Origin: Halobacteriales archaeon QS_5_70_15
GTDB taxonomy: Archaea > Halobacteriota > Halobacteria > Halobacteriales > Haloarculaceae
DNA: 60,220 nucleotides
Assembly (NCBI GenBank): GCA_003022005.1
Contig: PXRQ01000078.1
Span: 1 to 60,220 of the forward strand
Direction: 5' to 3'
A program made the position numbers and the translations under genes. Shown here in pieces: positions 35,731 to 43,666 of the stretch (position 1 is its first letter; every line of letters begins with the position of its first letter). The notes beneath the pieces were generated by a model. It did not search any database, was not told the DNA's origin, and saw nothing but the letters and a program-made list of their open reading frames with translations.

Positions 35731-35826
35731 GGCGTCGTCCCGTCCCGCTGCGCTCGCCCGGTCCCCTCGGTCCCCCGACGCGCCCGACCCCGGAGCCTCA
35801 AGTGTCGCCCGCGACTCCTCCCGACC

Positions 35827-35976
35827 ATGAGAGACACCGAGGCGGCGGTCGAGCGGTTCCTCCGCGGCTACGACGCCGCGATGGACGAGTACGAGTCGGG
35901 CTACGCCGACGCGGACGCGACGCTCCGGGTCGTCGACGGACACGTCGAGCGGCTCCGCGAGGCGCTCGGCGAGTGA
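35827..35976 (+). CDS. 49-residue acidic protein
   Basis: The frame encodes MRDTEAAVERFLRGYDAAMD then EYESGYADADATLRVVDGHV and ERLREALGE, a compact two-helix acidic protein. It has strong haloarchaeal codon and amino-acid character and a clean start and stop. Similar-sized proteins are common in haloarchaea; the role is unknown. It lies 97 bases ahead of the DsrE gene in the same direction. Confidence 0.6.
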   Translation: MRDTEAAVERFLRGYDAAMDEYESGYADADATLRVVDGHVERLREALGE

Positions 35977-36073
35977 ACTCCAGTCCGGAGAGCGAGGACG
36001 ACCGCCCGAGCGACGGCTGTCGAGCAGCGAAGCGTGCGAAGGGTATAGACGGGCCCCCGAGAAGCCGGTGACG

Positions 36074-36409
36074 ATGCGGACGGTCTTCCACGTCACGGAC
36101 GGGTCGGTCGAGACACACCGGCGCGCCCTGCTCAGCGTCTCGAACCTGCTCGCCGACTCGACGGTCGAGGACGCCCGGGTCGCGGTGGTGGCGAACGCCG
36201 CCGGCGTGCGGATGCTCACCGAGAACCCGAACGCCGACCGGGTCAGGGCGCTCCAGAGCCGCGGCGTCAGGTTCGTCGCCTGCCGGAACTCCGTCGAGCG
36301 CGTCGGCTTCGCGCCCGGGGCGCTCCTCGACGGGGTCGAGGTGGCGGCCTCCGGGGTCGGCGAGCTCGCCCGGCTACAGGAGGAGGGCTACGGGTACGTG
36401 AAACTCTGA
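36074..36409 (+). CDS. DsrE family protein
   Basis: A 111-residue DsrE/DsrF-like protein. It starts MRTVFHVTDGSVETHRRALL, the middle has VAVVANAAGVRMLTENPNAD, and the end has GVEVAASGVGELARLQEEGY. One cysteine lies in the VACRNS loop at the usual family position, which in sulfur-relay DsrE proteins can carry persulfide. The haloarchaeal relatives are of unknown role. The ATG at 36074 is used over a GTG two codons earlier. Confidence 0.8.
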   Translation: MRTVFHVTDGSVETHRRALLSVSNLLADSTVEDARVAVVANAAGVRMLTENPNADRVRALQSRGVRFVACRNSVERVGFAPGALLDGVEVAASGVGELARLQEEGYGYVKL

Positions 36410-36543
36410 GCGGGCGCGCCGGGGCCGTCCTGCCGGGGCGACCCGTCGATCCGACCGGATGCGGGGATGCCCGCCTCCGAGCGCGCTACAGCGCCGCCGT
36501 CCCGACACAGCGTTACGTGGCTCGGCAACGTCCGTCGGGACGC

Positions 36544-37495
36544 ATGACCGAGAATCGTGGTCATAGACGGTGCACGGACCGCATACGGCGCGCTCCTCGG
36601 CGGGCTCGCCGATCCGGGCGCGGTGGACCTCGGCCGGGCAGCGCTGGACGGCCTGCTCGACCGGGTCGACCTCGACCCCGCGGCGGTCGATCACGTCACG
36701 GTCGGGCACGCCATCCATGCGGCGGTCGGCCAGGTCCCCGGCCGGCAGGCGACGTACGCCTCGCGGCTCCCGAAGGAGGTACCGGTGACGACGGTGGACG
36801 AGGCGTTCGGGCCCTCATGAACGCCCACGACCACCTCGCCGCGGGCGGGGCGAGTTCGCCATCGCGGGCGGGGCGAGTTCGCCATCGCGGGCGGGATGGT
36901 GTCGATGACGAACAGCCCGTACGCCGTCCCCGACTACCGGAAGGGTCGCCGGTACGGCAACACCACGTTCCGGGACACGATGATCTACGACGCGCTCTGG
37001 GACGTCCCCTACGACGCCCACACGGGCGAGGTGACCGAGGCGCTCGTCGAGCGCGAGGGGATCACCCGGGAGCGGCAGGACGGGTACGCCCTCGAGTCGA
37101 ACCGGCGGGCCGCCCGGGCGACCGAGGAGGGGCTGTTCGACGACGAGATCGTCCCCGTCGAGACGCCCGACGGCGTCGTGGACACCGACGAGGGACCCAG
37201 GGGGGACACGTCGCTGGAGGCGAACGACCTCGTGGTCGAGGACGTCGACCGGTTCGAGGTGAACGAGGCGTTCGCCGCACAGATGATCCACGTGATGGAC
37301 CGGGTGGGGGTGCCACACGAGCGGCTGAACACCCGCGGCGGCGCGGTGGCCTACGGCCACCCCATCGGCGCGTCGGGCGGGATGATCGCCGCCTCGCTGC
37401 TGCACGAACTCGAGCCCGAGGACCTCGCCCGGGGGTTCGTCGGCATGAGCGTCGGCGGCGGTGGCGGCGTGATGGCGATGCTCGAGCGGCCGTAG
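36544..37495 (+). pseudogene. Dead thiolase (acetyl-CoA acetyltransferase family)
   Basis: The pieces are VIDGARTAYGALLGGLADPG and VGQVPGRQATYASRLPKEVP in one frame. AGGMVSMTNSPYAVPDYRKG through GDTSLE, then EVNEAFAAQMIHVMDRVGVP and YGHPIGASGGMIAASLLHEL, are in another. The segment with the nucleophilic cysteine (normally near TTVDEACGSGL) is deleted. A 23-bp tandem duplication at 36841-36886 shifts the frame. About 80-100 residues are missing between GDTSLE and ANDLVVEDVD, and the second catalytic Cys is replaced in SVGGGGGVMAM. Only the GHPxGASG histidine loop remains. The start ATG 36544 is also out of frame with the body. Confidence 0.9.
36841..36886. repeat. 23-bp tandem duplication in the thiolase pseudogene
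   Basis: Two perfect copies of the 23-base unit starting GCGGGCGGGGCGAGTTCGCC. The unit is not a multiple of three, so it shifts the frame just before AGGMVSM. Removing one copy leaves a natural GGGEFAIAGGMVSM reading. Confidence 0.9.
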
Positions 37496-37496
37496 C

Positions 37497-38945
37497 TCAC
37501 GGGAGGTACGTCGATTCGACGAACGATCGGGTCGACGCCACCACCTCGGGGTCGTAGCTCCAGAACCCGCGGTAGACGCCCTGGTCGTCCTCGAGGGTGA
37601 CGAGCGTCCCGCCGCGGTCGGTATCGTCCTCCGGGGGCTCGTAGACGAGGAACCACGCGTCCTCGAGTTCCGGCTCGGGCAGGCCGTGGGCGGTCAGCCC
37701 ATCCCAGCCCGGGAGGTCGGCGTCGGCGACGCCGTAGAGATGGACCGTCACACCCGTCTCGTTGAGCCGCTCGTAGACCGACATGGTCTCAGGGTCCTCC
37801 AGGAGGTTCGAGAGCGACTGGAACCCCGCGTGGAGGTCGCCCCCGTCGTCCCCGACGGCGAGCCGCTCGATGGTCCGGCTGATCCCGAGGAGGGTCCGCC
37901 GGTCCACAGCGCGGCTCGCGAACAGCTTCTGCGGAGCCGCTTCGAGCACCGACACGGGGTCCGTCTCCGGATCGGCGGCGTCCAGCGCCGACGAGACGGC
38001 CTCGATAGGCGAGGCGGCCAGCAGGTCGTCGCCGTCGTGGAGCAGCGCCAGGTTCCGCGGCGCCTCGACGTCCAGAGATGTCGGACGGACGGCGACGTTC
38101 AGCCGGGCGAAGTGCGACTCGACGGCGCCCGTGTCGTGCCCGTCGTCGACGTTGCAGAGCGTGAGCGTCGGGCCACCGGCCAGCGTCCGCTCGATGAACG
38201 CCGCGAGCGAACTCCCCTGCGACGCCCCGACTCTAGGGGCCGTCGACGCGTCGGGCGCCCCGGACGTCCTGTCGGCGTCGTCGTCGGTGGCGGCCGTCCC
38301 GAGGTCGACCTCGACCGAGCCGTTCGGCGTCGATTCCACCCATCCTCTCTCGGTGTCGCCCACGCCGACGAACCGGAACTCGTTTCGGTTCCGGAACTCG
38401 ATGCGCCCGTCGGCGGTCGACCGGAGCCGCGCCGTCGACTGCGGGTCGAGCCCGTCGCTGTCCAGGGTGGCGAGGAACAGCCCGCCGCGATCGACGGCCT
38501 GTCCCCCGAGGCTGTGGAGGAACCGGAACAGGCGGTCGAAGTCGGTGTAGATGGACAGCGTCGCCAGGGAGTCGATACCGATGAGCGGTCGGTGGAGCCC
38601 TCCGGATCGGTCGCCGATGCGTTCCAGTGCCTTCGAGACGGCCACCGCGACGCCGGTCAGGTCGGCCGGCGAAGGAACCGACTCGAGCACCGGATCGCGG
38701 TCTGGCAGGTCCGTCCCGGTACAGTCGACGATGCCGGCGTGGCCGGGGTTGAACGAGCCCGGATACCGGTCGAGCAGGGTCGACGCCGACGCGTCGGTCG
38801 AGACGACCAGCGCCTCGCGGTCGAGCGGTGCGGCGCCACGCACGAGGTTTACGAGGAACTCGCGCTTGCCGGTCATCGGGGGGCCGACACAGAGCACCCG
38901 CTTGCCATCCCCGAGAGATTCGAGCACGTCGATCCCGTCTTCCAT
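37497..38945 (-). CDS. RecA-like ATPase fused to DICT sensory domain
   Basis: A 482-residue protein. Residues 1-200 resemble a KaiC/RecA-type ATPase domain with a P-loop variant VLCVGPPMTGKREFLVNL and Walker-B-like PLIGIDSLATLSIYTD. A low-complexity linker (residues 210-245) follows. The C-terminal 180 residues match the DICT domain (FASRAVDRRTLLGISRTIER, SLSNLLEDPETMSVYERLNE, GVTVHLYGVADADLPGW). DICT domains occur in haloarchaeal and cyanobacterial signal proteins and are thought to sense small molecules or light with other modules. It stands alone, divergent from topA. Confidence 0.78.
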   Translation of the reverse strand: MEDGIDVLESLGDGKRVLCVGPPMTGKREFLVNLVRGAAPLDREALVVSTDASASTLLDRYPGSFNPGHAGIVDCTGTDLPDRDPVLESVPSPADLTGVAVAVSKALERIGDRSGGLHRPLIGIDSLATLSIYTDFDRLFRFLHSLGGQAVDRGGLFLATLDSDGLDPQSTARLRSTADGRIEFRNRNEFRFVGVGDTERGWVESTPNGSVEVDLGTAATDDDADRTSGAPDASTAPRVGASQGSSLAAFIERTLAGGPTLTLCNVDDGHDTGAVESHFARLNVAVRPTSLDVEAPRNLALLHDGDDLLAASPIEAVSSALDAADPETDPVSVLEAAPQKLFASRAVDRRTLLGISRTIERLAVGDDGGDLHAGFQSLSNLLEDPETMSVYERLNETGVTVHLYGVADADLPGWDGLTAHGLPEPELEDAWFLVYEPPEDDTDRGGTLVTLEDDQGVYRGFWSYDPEVVASTRSFVESTYLP

Positions 38946-39484
38946 GCGTCACCTGCTCGGGGCCCTAGATTAACCCTGTCGTCGCTGTCGGACGGTGAGG
39001 GCCCGGCGGACCGGGGTCGGGTGCCGACTGGAACCTGAAACCGGGGACCGACGTCGGGGGAGCGATGTCGTACGGGGTCGGCGCGGGGTGCGCCAGGTCG
39101 TGTTCCCCAGCGTCGGAACGGTGATGGGGGGCTGACAGGCGGGCTGCGAGGCCGGCACCGGGACGGCCCGCACGACCGCGTTCCCCCGTGCCGCGGCGGT
39201 CAGATCACGGTGGGTCCGGTCGCGGGTCGGTACTTGAACCTGCGGGACCGGTCGGACCGTGCGACGAGGCGACCGTACGGGTCATCGAACGTCCGTGGGG
39301 AACGCCTCCAGGACCCTCGTTCCGTGTCCGGTGGGACGCCTCCGGGGACTCCGCCCGTGCCACCCCCGTGTGCGCGCCCGTCCACGCGAAAGCGCGCACG
39401 CCTTCGCTGTCCGGCGGTTTCATGCCGTCTCGCCCGAAAGGCTTAGCAACGGGTGTGACATAGCCGCTGGCAATGAGAGACAAC
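38946..39484. other. Intergenic region upstream of topA
   Basis: About 540 bases without a recognisable gene. Short open frames exist (for example 39188-39463) but have no family character. It probably contains the divergent promoters of the ATPase-DICT gene and topA. No structured RNA was recognised. Confidence 0.4.
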
Positions 39485-39490
39485 GGAGGT
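39485..39490 (+). promoter_or_regulatory. Shine-Dalgarno of topA
   Basis: GGAGGT lies 8 bases before GTG 39499. Most genes here appear leaderless, so this clear ribosome-binding site decides the start among several in-frame options and implies a 5' leader. Confidence 0.6.
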
Positions 39491-39498
39491 GGGTACGC

Positions 39499-42114
39499 GT
39501 GGACCTCGTCGTGACCGAGAAGGACAACGCCGCACGGCGGATCTCGGAGATACTGAGCGACGGGAGCTGCGGGACCGACCGACAGAACGGCGTCAACGTC
39601 TATCGCTGGGGTGACAGGCGCTGTATCGGGCTCTCGGGCCACGTCGTCGGCGTCGACTTCCCCCCGGAGTACGACGACTGGCGGGACGTCGAACCCGTCG
39701 AACTGGTCTCCGCGGACGTCACCAAGCGACCGACCAAGGAGAACATCGTTCGCACCCTCCAGGACCTCGCCCGCGAGGCCGACGCGGCGGTCATCGCCAC
39801 CGACTACGACCGGGAGGGCGAGCTCATCGGTAAGGAGGCCCACGAGCTCATAACGGAGGTGGCGGACGTCCCCATCGAGCGGGTCCGGTTCTCCTCGATC
39901 ACCGAGCGGGAGGTGACCGGGGCGTTCGCGAACCCGGACGACCTGGACTTCGACCTCGCCGCCGCGGGCGAGGCCCGCCAGGTGATCGACCTGCTCTGGG
40001 GGGCGGCGCTGACGCGGTTCCTCTCGCTGTCGGCCGGACAGCTCGGCAACGACTTCGTCTCCGTCGGTCGGGTGCAGTCACCCACGCTCAAGCTCATCGT
40101 CGACCGCGAGCGGGAGATCGAGGCGTTCGACCCCGAGGACTACTGGGAGCTGTTCGCCGACCTAGAGAAAGGGGGCGAGGGCTTCGAGGCGCAGTACTTC
40201 TACCGCGAGGACGGGACCGAGAACGAGCGGGTCCGGGCGGAGTCCGCGGCGAACGAGGCCCACGAGCGGCTCGCGGGAGCGGACTCAGCGGCGGTCACCT
40301 CCGTCCGGCGGCGCCGACGGACCGACGACCCGCCCGCCCCGTTCAACACGACCCAGTTCATCCGCGCCGCCGGGGGTGTCGGCCTCTCCGCACAGAAGGC
40401 GATGAGCATCGCCGAGGACCTCTACACAGCGGGCTACATCACCTACCCGCGGACGGACAACACGGTATACCCGGAGGACACCGACCCCCGAGAACTGCTC
40501 GAGACGTTCGCCGATACGGGGGCGTTCTGCGAGGACGCCGCGTCGCTGCTCGACCGCGATGAGATCGAGCCGACCCGCGGGGAGACGGAGACGACCGATC
40601 ACCCGCCGATCCACCCGACCGGGGAGATCCCTGCCCGACAGGAGCTCTCCGAGGACGAGTGGAAGGCCTACGAGCTCGTGGTGCGGCGGTTCCTCGCCAC
40701 GGTCGCCGAGCCGGCGGTCTGGGAACACCTGCGGGTCGTCGCGGAGGCCAACGGGTGCTCGCTGAAGGCCAACGGCAAGCGCCGCCTCGAACCGGGCTAC
40801 CACGCGGTCTACCCGTACGGCTCGGCCAGCGAGAGCCACGTCCCCGACGTCGAGGAGGGCGAGGAGCTGGCCGTCTCGGAGGTGCGCCTCGAGGCGAAAC
40901 AGACCCAGCCGCCGCGCCGGCGCGGTCAGTCCAGACTCATCGAGGAAATGGAACGTATCGGGATCGGAACCAAGGCCACCCGCCACGGCACGCTCCAGAA
41001 GCTCTACGACCGGGGGTACATCGAGGGCGACCCGCCCCGGCCCACCGGGCTGGCGATGGCCGTCGTCGAGGCCGCCGAGGCGTTCGCCGAACACGTCGTC
41101 GACGAGGGGATGACCGCCCGACTGGAGGCGGACATGACCGCCATCGCGGAGGGGGAGAAGACCCTCGACGAGGTGACCGAGGAGTCCCGCGAGATGCTCC
41201 TGGAGATCTTCGAGGAGCTCCACGACTCCCGGGAGGCCGTCGGCGAACACATCCGCGAGGCGCTCAAGGAGGACAGCGTGCTCGGGCCGTGTCCGGAGTG
41301 TGGCGAGCGACTGCTCGTCCGGCGCTCGAGGCAGGGGTCGTACTTCGTCGGCTGTGACGGCTACCCGGACTGCGAATTCACCCTGCCGTTGCCCTCGAAC
41401 GGGGAGCCGACCACCATAGACGAGACCTGCGAGGAGCACGACCTGAAGCACGTAAAGATGCTCGCCGGGCGGTCGACGTTCGTCCACGGCTGTCCGATGT
41501 GCGAGACCGCACGGGCCGACGACGAGGAGGACGTCGTCATCGGCGAGTGTCCCGAGTGCGGTCACGACGAGGGCGGCGAACTCGCCATCAAGCGGACCCG
41601 CGCGGGCGGCCGGCTCGTCGGCTGTACGCGCTACCCCGACTGCGAGTACTCGCTGCCGCTCCCCCGGCGGGGCGAGATCGAGGTCACCGACACCCGGTGC
41701 GAGGACCACGACCTCCCCGAGCTCGCGGTCCACACCGACGGGGACGACCCCTGGGAGCTCGGCTGCCCGATCTGCAACTACGCGGAGTACCGGGATCGCA
41801 ACCGCGTCACCGACCTCGAGGACCTCGACGGCGTGGGCGCGAAGACCGCCGAGAAGCTCGGGAACGCGGGGATCCGGACGCTGGCCGACCTCCGGGCGGC
41901 CGACCCCGACGCGCTGGCCGCGGAGGTCCAGGGGGTCAGCGCCGACCGGGTCCGCGGCTGGCAGGCCGAGATCCCGGAGGAGGGCCCGGATCCCGACGAG
42001 GAGGGCGGACCGGAGGACGCGTCCGAGGCAGTCACGGCCGACGGCGTCGACAGGGAAGACGGAACACGGGAGGAGATAGAGGCCGAAATCGGCGGGATCA
42101 CCTCCGAGGACTGA
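39499..42114 (+). CDS. topA: DNA topoisomerase I (type IA)
   Basis: An 871-residue type IA topoisomerase. The Toprim domain starts MDLVVTEKDNAARRISEILS and holds VIATDYDREGELIG with metal-binding acids. The active-site Tyr is in YITYPRTDNTVYP at about residue 317. C-terminal zinc ribbons are CPECGERLLVRRS, CPMCETARADDEE, CPECGHDEGGELA and CPICNYAEY, and a helix-hairpin-helix (LDGVGAKTAEKLGNAG) comes last. It relaxes negative supercoils. GTG 39499 with the upstream GGAGG is the start; the upstream extension in frame is non-coding. The stop TGA is followed by TACGGG, echoing the palindromic element ends, but no element follows. Confidence 0.95.
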   Translation: MDLVVTEKDNAARRISEILSDGSCGTDRQNGVNVYRWGDRRCIGLSGHVVGVDFPPEYDDWRDVEPVELVSADVTKRPTKENIVRTLQDLAREADAAVIATDYDREGELIGKEAHELITEVADVPIERVRFSSITEREVTGAFANPDDLDFDLAAAGEARQVIDLLWGAALTRFLSLSAGQLGNDFVSVGRVQSPTLKLIVDREREIEAFDPEDYWELFADLEKGGEGFEAQYFYREDGTENERVRAESAANEAHERLAGADSAAVTSVRRRRRTDDPPAPFNTTQFIRAAGGVGLSAQKAMSIAEDLYTAGYITYPRTDNTVYPEDTDPRELLETFADTGAFCEDAASLLDRDEIEPTRGETETTDHPPIHPTGEIPARQELSEDEWKAYELVVRRFLATVAEPAVWEHLRVVAEANGCSLKANGKRRLEPGYHAVYPYGSASESHVPDVEEGEELAVSEVRLEAKQTQPPRRRGQSRLIEEMERIGIGTKATRHGTLQKLYDRGYIEGDPPRPTGLAMAVVEAAEAFAEHVVDEGMTARLEADMTAIAEGEKTLDEVTEESREMLLEIFEELHDSREAVGEHIREALKEDSVLGPCPECGERLLVRRSRQGSYFVGCDGYPDCEFTLPLPSNGEPTTIDETCEEHDLKHVKMLAGRSTFVHGCPMCETARADDEEDVVIGECPECGHDEGGELAIKRTRAGGRLVGCTRYPDCEYSLPLPRRGEIEVTDTRCEDHDLPELAVHTDGDDPWELGCPICNYAEYRDRNRVTDLEDLDGVGAKTAEKLGNAGIRTLADLRAADPDALAAEVQGVSADRVRGWQAEIPEEGPDPDEEGGPEDASEAVTADGVDREDGTREEIEAEIGGITSED

Positions 42115-42235
42115 TACGGGCGACCGCTCCCGACGACGACCCGCCGGCCGGTTCAGGGACGCGGCGTCTTGCGTCCGTCTGACGCCCGCGTGACGCCCCG
42201 AGTGGGTTTAATACCGGTCCGGGATACGCCCGGAT

Positions 42236-43321
42236 GTGTCAGTCCGTTCCGACCCGCTGGACCGCCTCGCCATCCCGGACGGGACGACGGTGGAGGAGCA
42301 CGACCTGGTGACCGACGGCGACGTCGTCGTCGGGGGGCAGACGGCCGTCGGGTTCGGCGTCCGGGGCCGGAACGTCATCGCGGGCGAGCGGGTGCGGTTC
42401 GGCGGCGACATCGAGGCCAGCGGCGACTGCCGGCTGGACATGTGGTGCGACGTCGAGGGGAACGTCCTGGTGGGCGGGGACGCCTACCTCGGCGAGCGGG
42501 TCCACGTCGGCGGGCAGCTCATGGTCTCCGGCGACCTGGACATCGGCGACGACGTCGACATCGACGAGGGGTTCGAGGCCAACGGCTGGATCGTCATTCG
42601 GAACCCGATGCCGGCCATCGTCTTCCTCTTCATCTACCTCTCCCAGCTGCTACGGATCGGCGAGGAGGAGGCCGCAGAGGAGGTGGTCGAGGGGCTCCAG
42701 CGGTCGGCCGAGGGGGAGCACGAGCCCGTGGTCGTCCCCCGCGGGGCGCGGGTGAGCGACGACGCGTGGCGCGTCTCGACCCCCGCGGAGGTCGGCAGCG
42801 AGTGCCGGCTCCACGGCAACCTCCGGGCGGAGTCGCTCGAGGTCGGACGGGATACCGAGATCTTCGGATCGCTCCGGGCGAAGGGCGACGTGACCGTCGC
42901 CGAGAGGACGGTCGTCCACGGCGACGTGACGACCCGGAACGGGGACGTGACCGTCGCGGCCGGCACGCAGATCCGGGGCGACATCTCCTGCGAAGACCTC
43001 GACCTCCACGACGACGCCGAGGTCGACGGCTCCATCCGGGCCCGCGGGGAGGTGACCATCCGACGGGACGACGCGCGCCCGAGCATCGCCGAGGCGGAGG
43101 CCGAAGCGGGAACTGCGCCGGGCGACGCCGACGGGTCGGGCGCCGATCCGACCGACGGCGACGGCGGGCGCGTCGATCCGACCGACTGGGCGGCGCTCAC
43201 CCCGGCGGTCGCCCGCGTCGACTCGCCGGACGACGAGGGGGGTGGGGAGGCCGCCGAGGGGGAGAGCGCGCCCGACCGCGACCGGGGACTCGAGGACGTC
43301 ATCGCGGAAGCCGAGCGGTAG
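42236..43321 (+). CDS. Bactofilin/halofilin-like beta-helical protein
   Basis: A 361-residue protein. Two beta-helical polymer-forming regions are seen, residues 15-115 (VVVGGQTAVGFGVRGRNVIA, GDCRLDMWCDVEGNVLVGGD) and 185-285 (CRLHGNLRAESLEVGRDTEI, GDVTVAERTVVHGDVTTRNG). They are separated by NPMPAIVFLFIYLSQLLRIG, a hydrophobic helix that could touch the membrane, and an acidic helix. The C-terminus is low-complexity. Bactofilin homologs in Haloferax (halofilins) govern cell shape, and a similar scaffold role is likely. GTG 42236 follows a TTTAATA box by about 25 bases, consistent with leaderless translation. Confidence 0.75.
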   Translation: MSVRSDPLDRLAIPDGTTVEEHDLVTDGDVVVGGQTAVGFGVRGRNVIAGERVRFGGDIEASGDCRLDMWCDVEGNVLVGGDAYLGERVHVGGQLMVSGDLDIGDDVDIDEGFEANGWIVIRNPMPAIVFLFIYLSQLLRIGEEEAAEEVVEGLQRSAEGEHEPVVVPRGARVSDDAWRVSTPAEVGSECRLHGNLRAESLEVGRDTEIFGSLRAKGDVTVAERTVVHGDVTTRNGDVTVAAGTQIRGDISCEDLDLHDDAEVDGSIRARGEVTIRRDDARPSIAEAEAEAGTAPGDADGSGADPTDGDGGRVDPTDWAALTPAVARVDSPDDEGGGEAAEGESAPDRDRGLEDVIAEAER

Positions 43322-43666
43322 GCGTCCGACGGCCCCGACCGCCCGCCGGGGCCGTGACGGGTGGCCGGAGGCGGCCCCGGCGCCCCGTAACGGTCCGCGC
43401 GTGGTATCGGGCGGTGATCCAGCGGTAGCTCCTTTCCCCGGGGACGACTCCCCTTAGTCGATGGCGGTCAGGCAGGGGTTCACCGTCGGGCACGGGGCCG
43501 ACGCGGGGGCGTCGGGAAACTCGACATCGGGGCCTTCGCCGACGCGATGATCGGGACCGGGTGGTCGGGGACCTGTACCCACGAGGCGTCCCCGTCGACG
43601 ACGAGCCGCGCGCTCGGGGGGCGGAGCTTCGACGTCTGCTGGCGCGCTGAGAGTCCCGGGCCGGCC
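43322..43666. other. Intergenic region between convergent genes
   Basis: No gene recognised. One plus-strand frame contains IGAFADAMIGTGWSGTCTHE, but it has no start or family context. This is the shared 3' region of the halofilin-like gene and the histidine kinase. Confidence 0.35.

Noticed and set aside
42112..42160. TGATACGGGCGACC after topA as another palindromic element
   Set aside because: Only the first 8 bases match; there is no CCGTA end or internal homology downstream.
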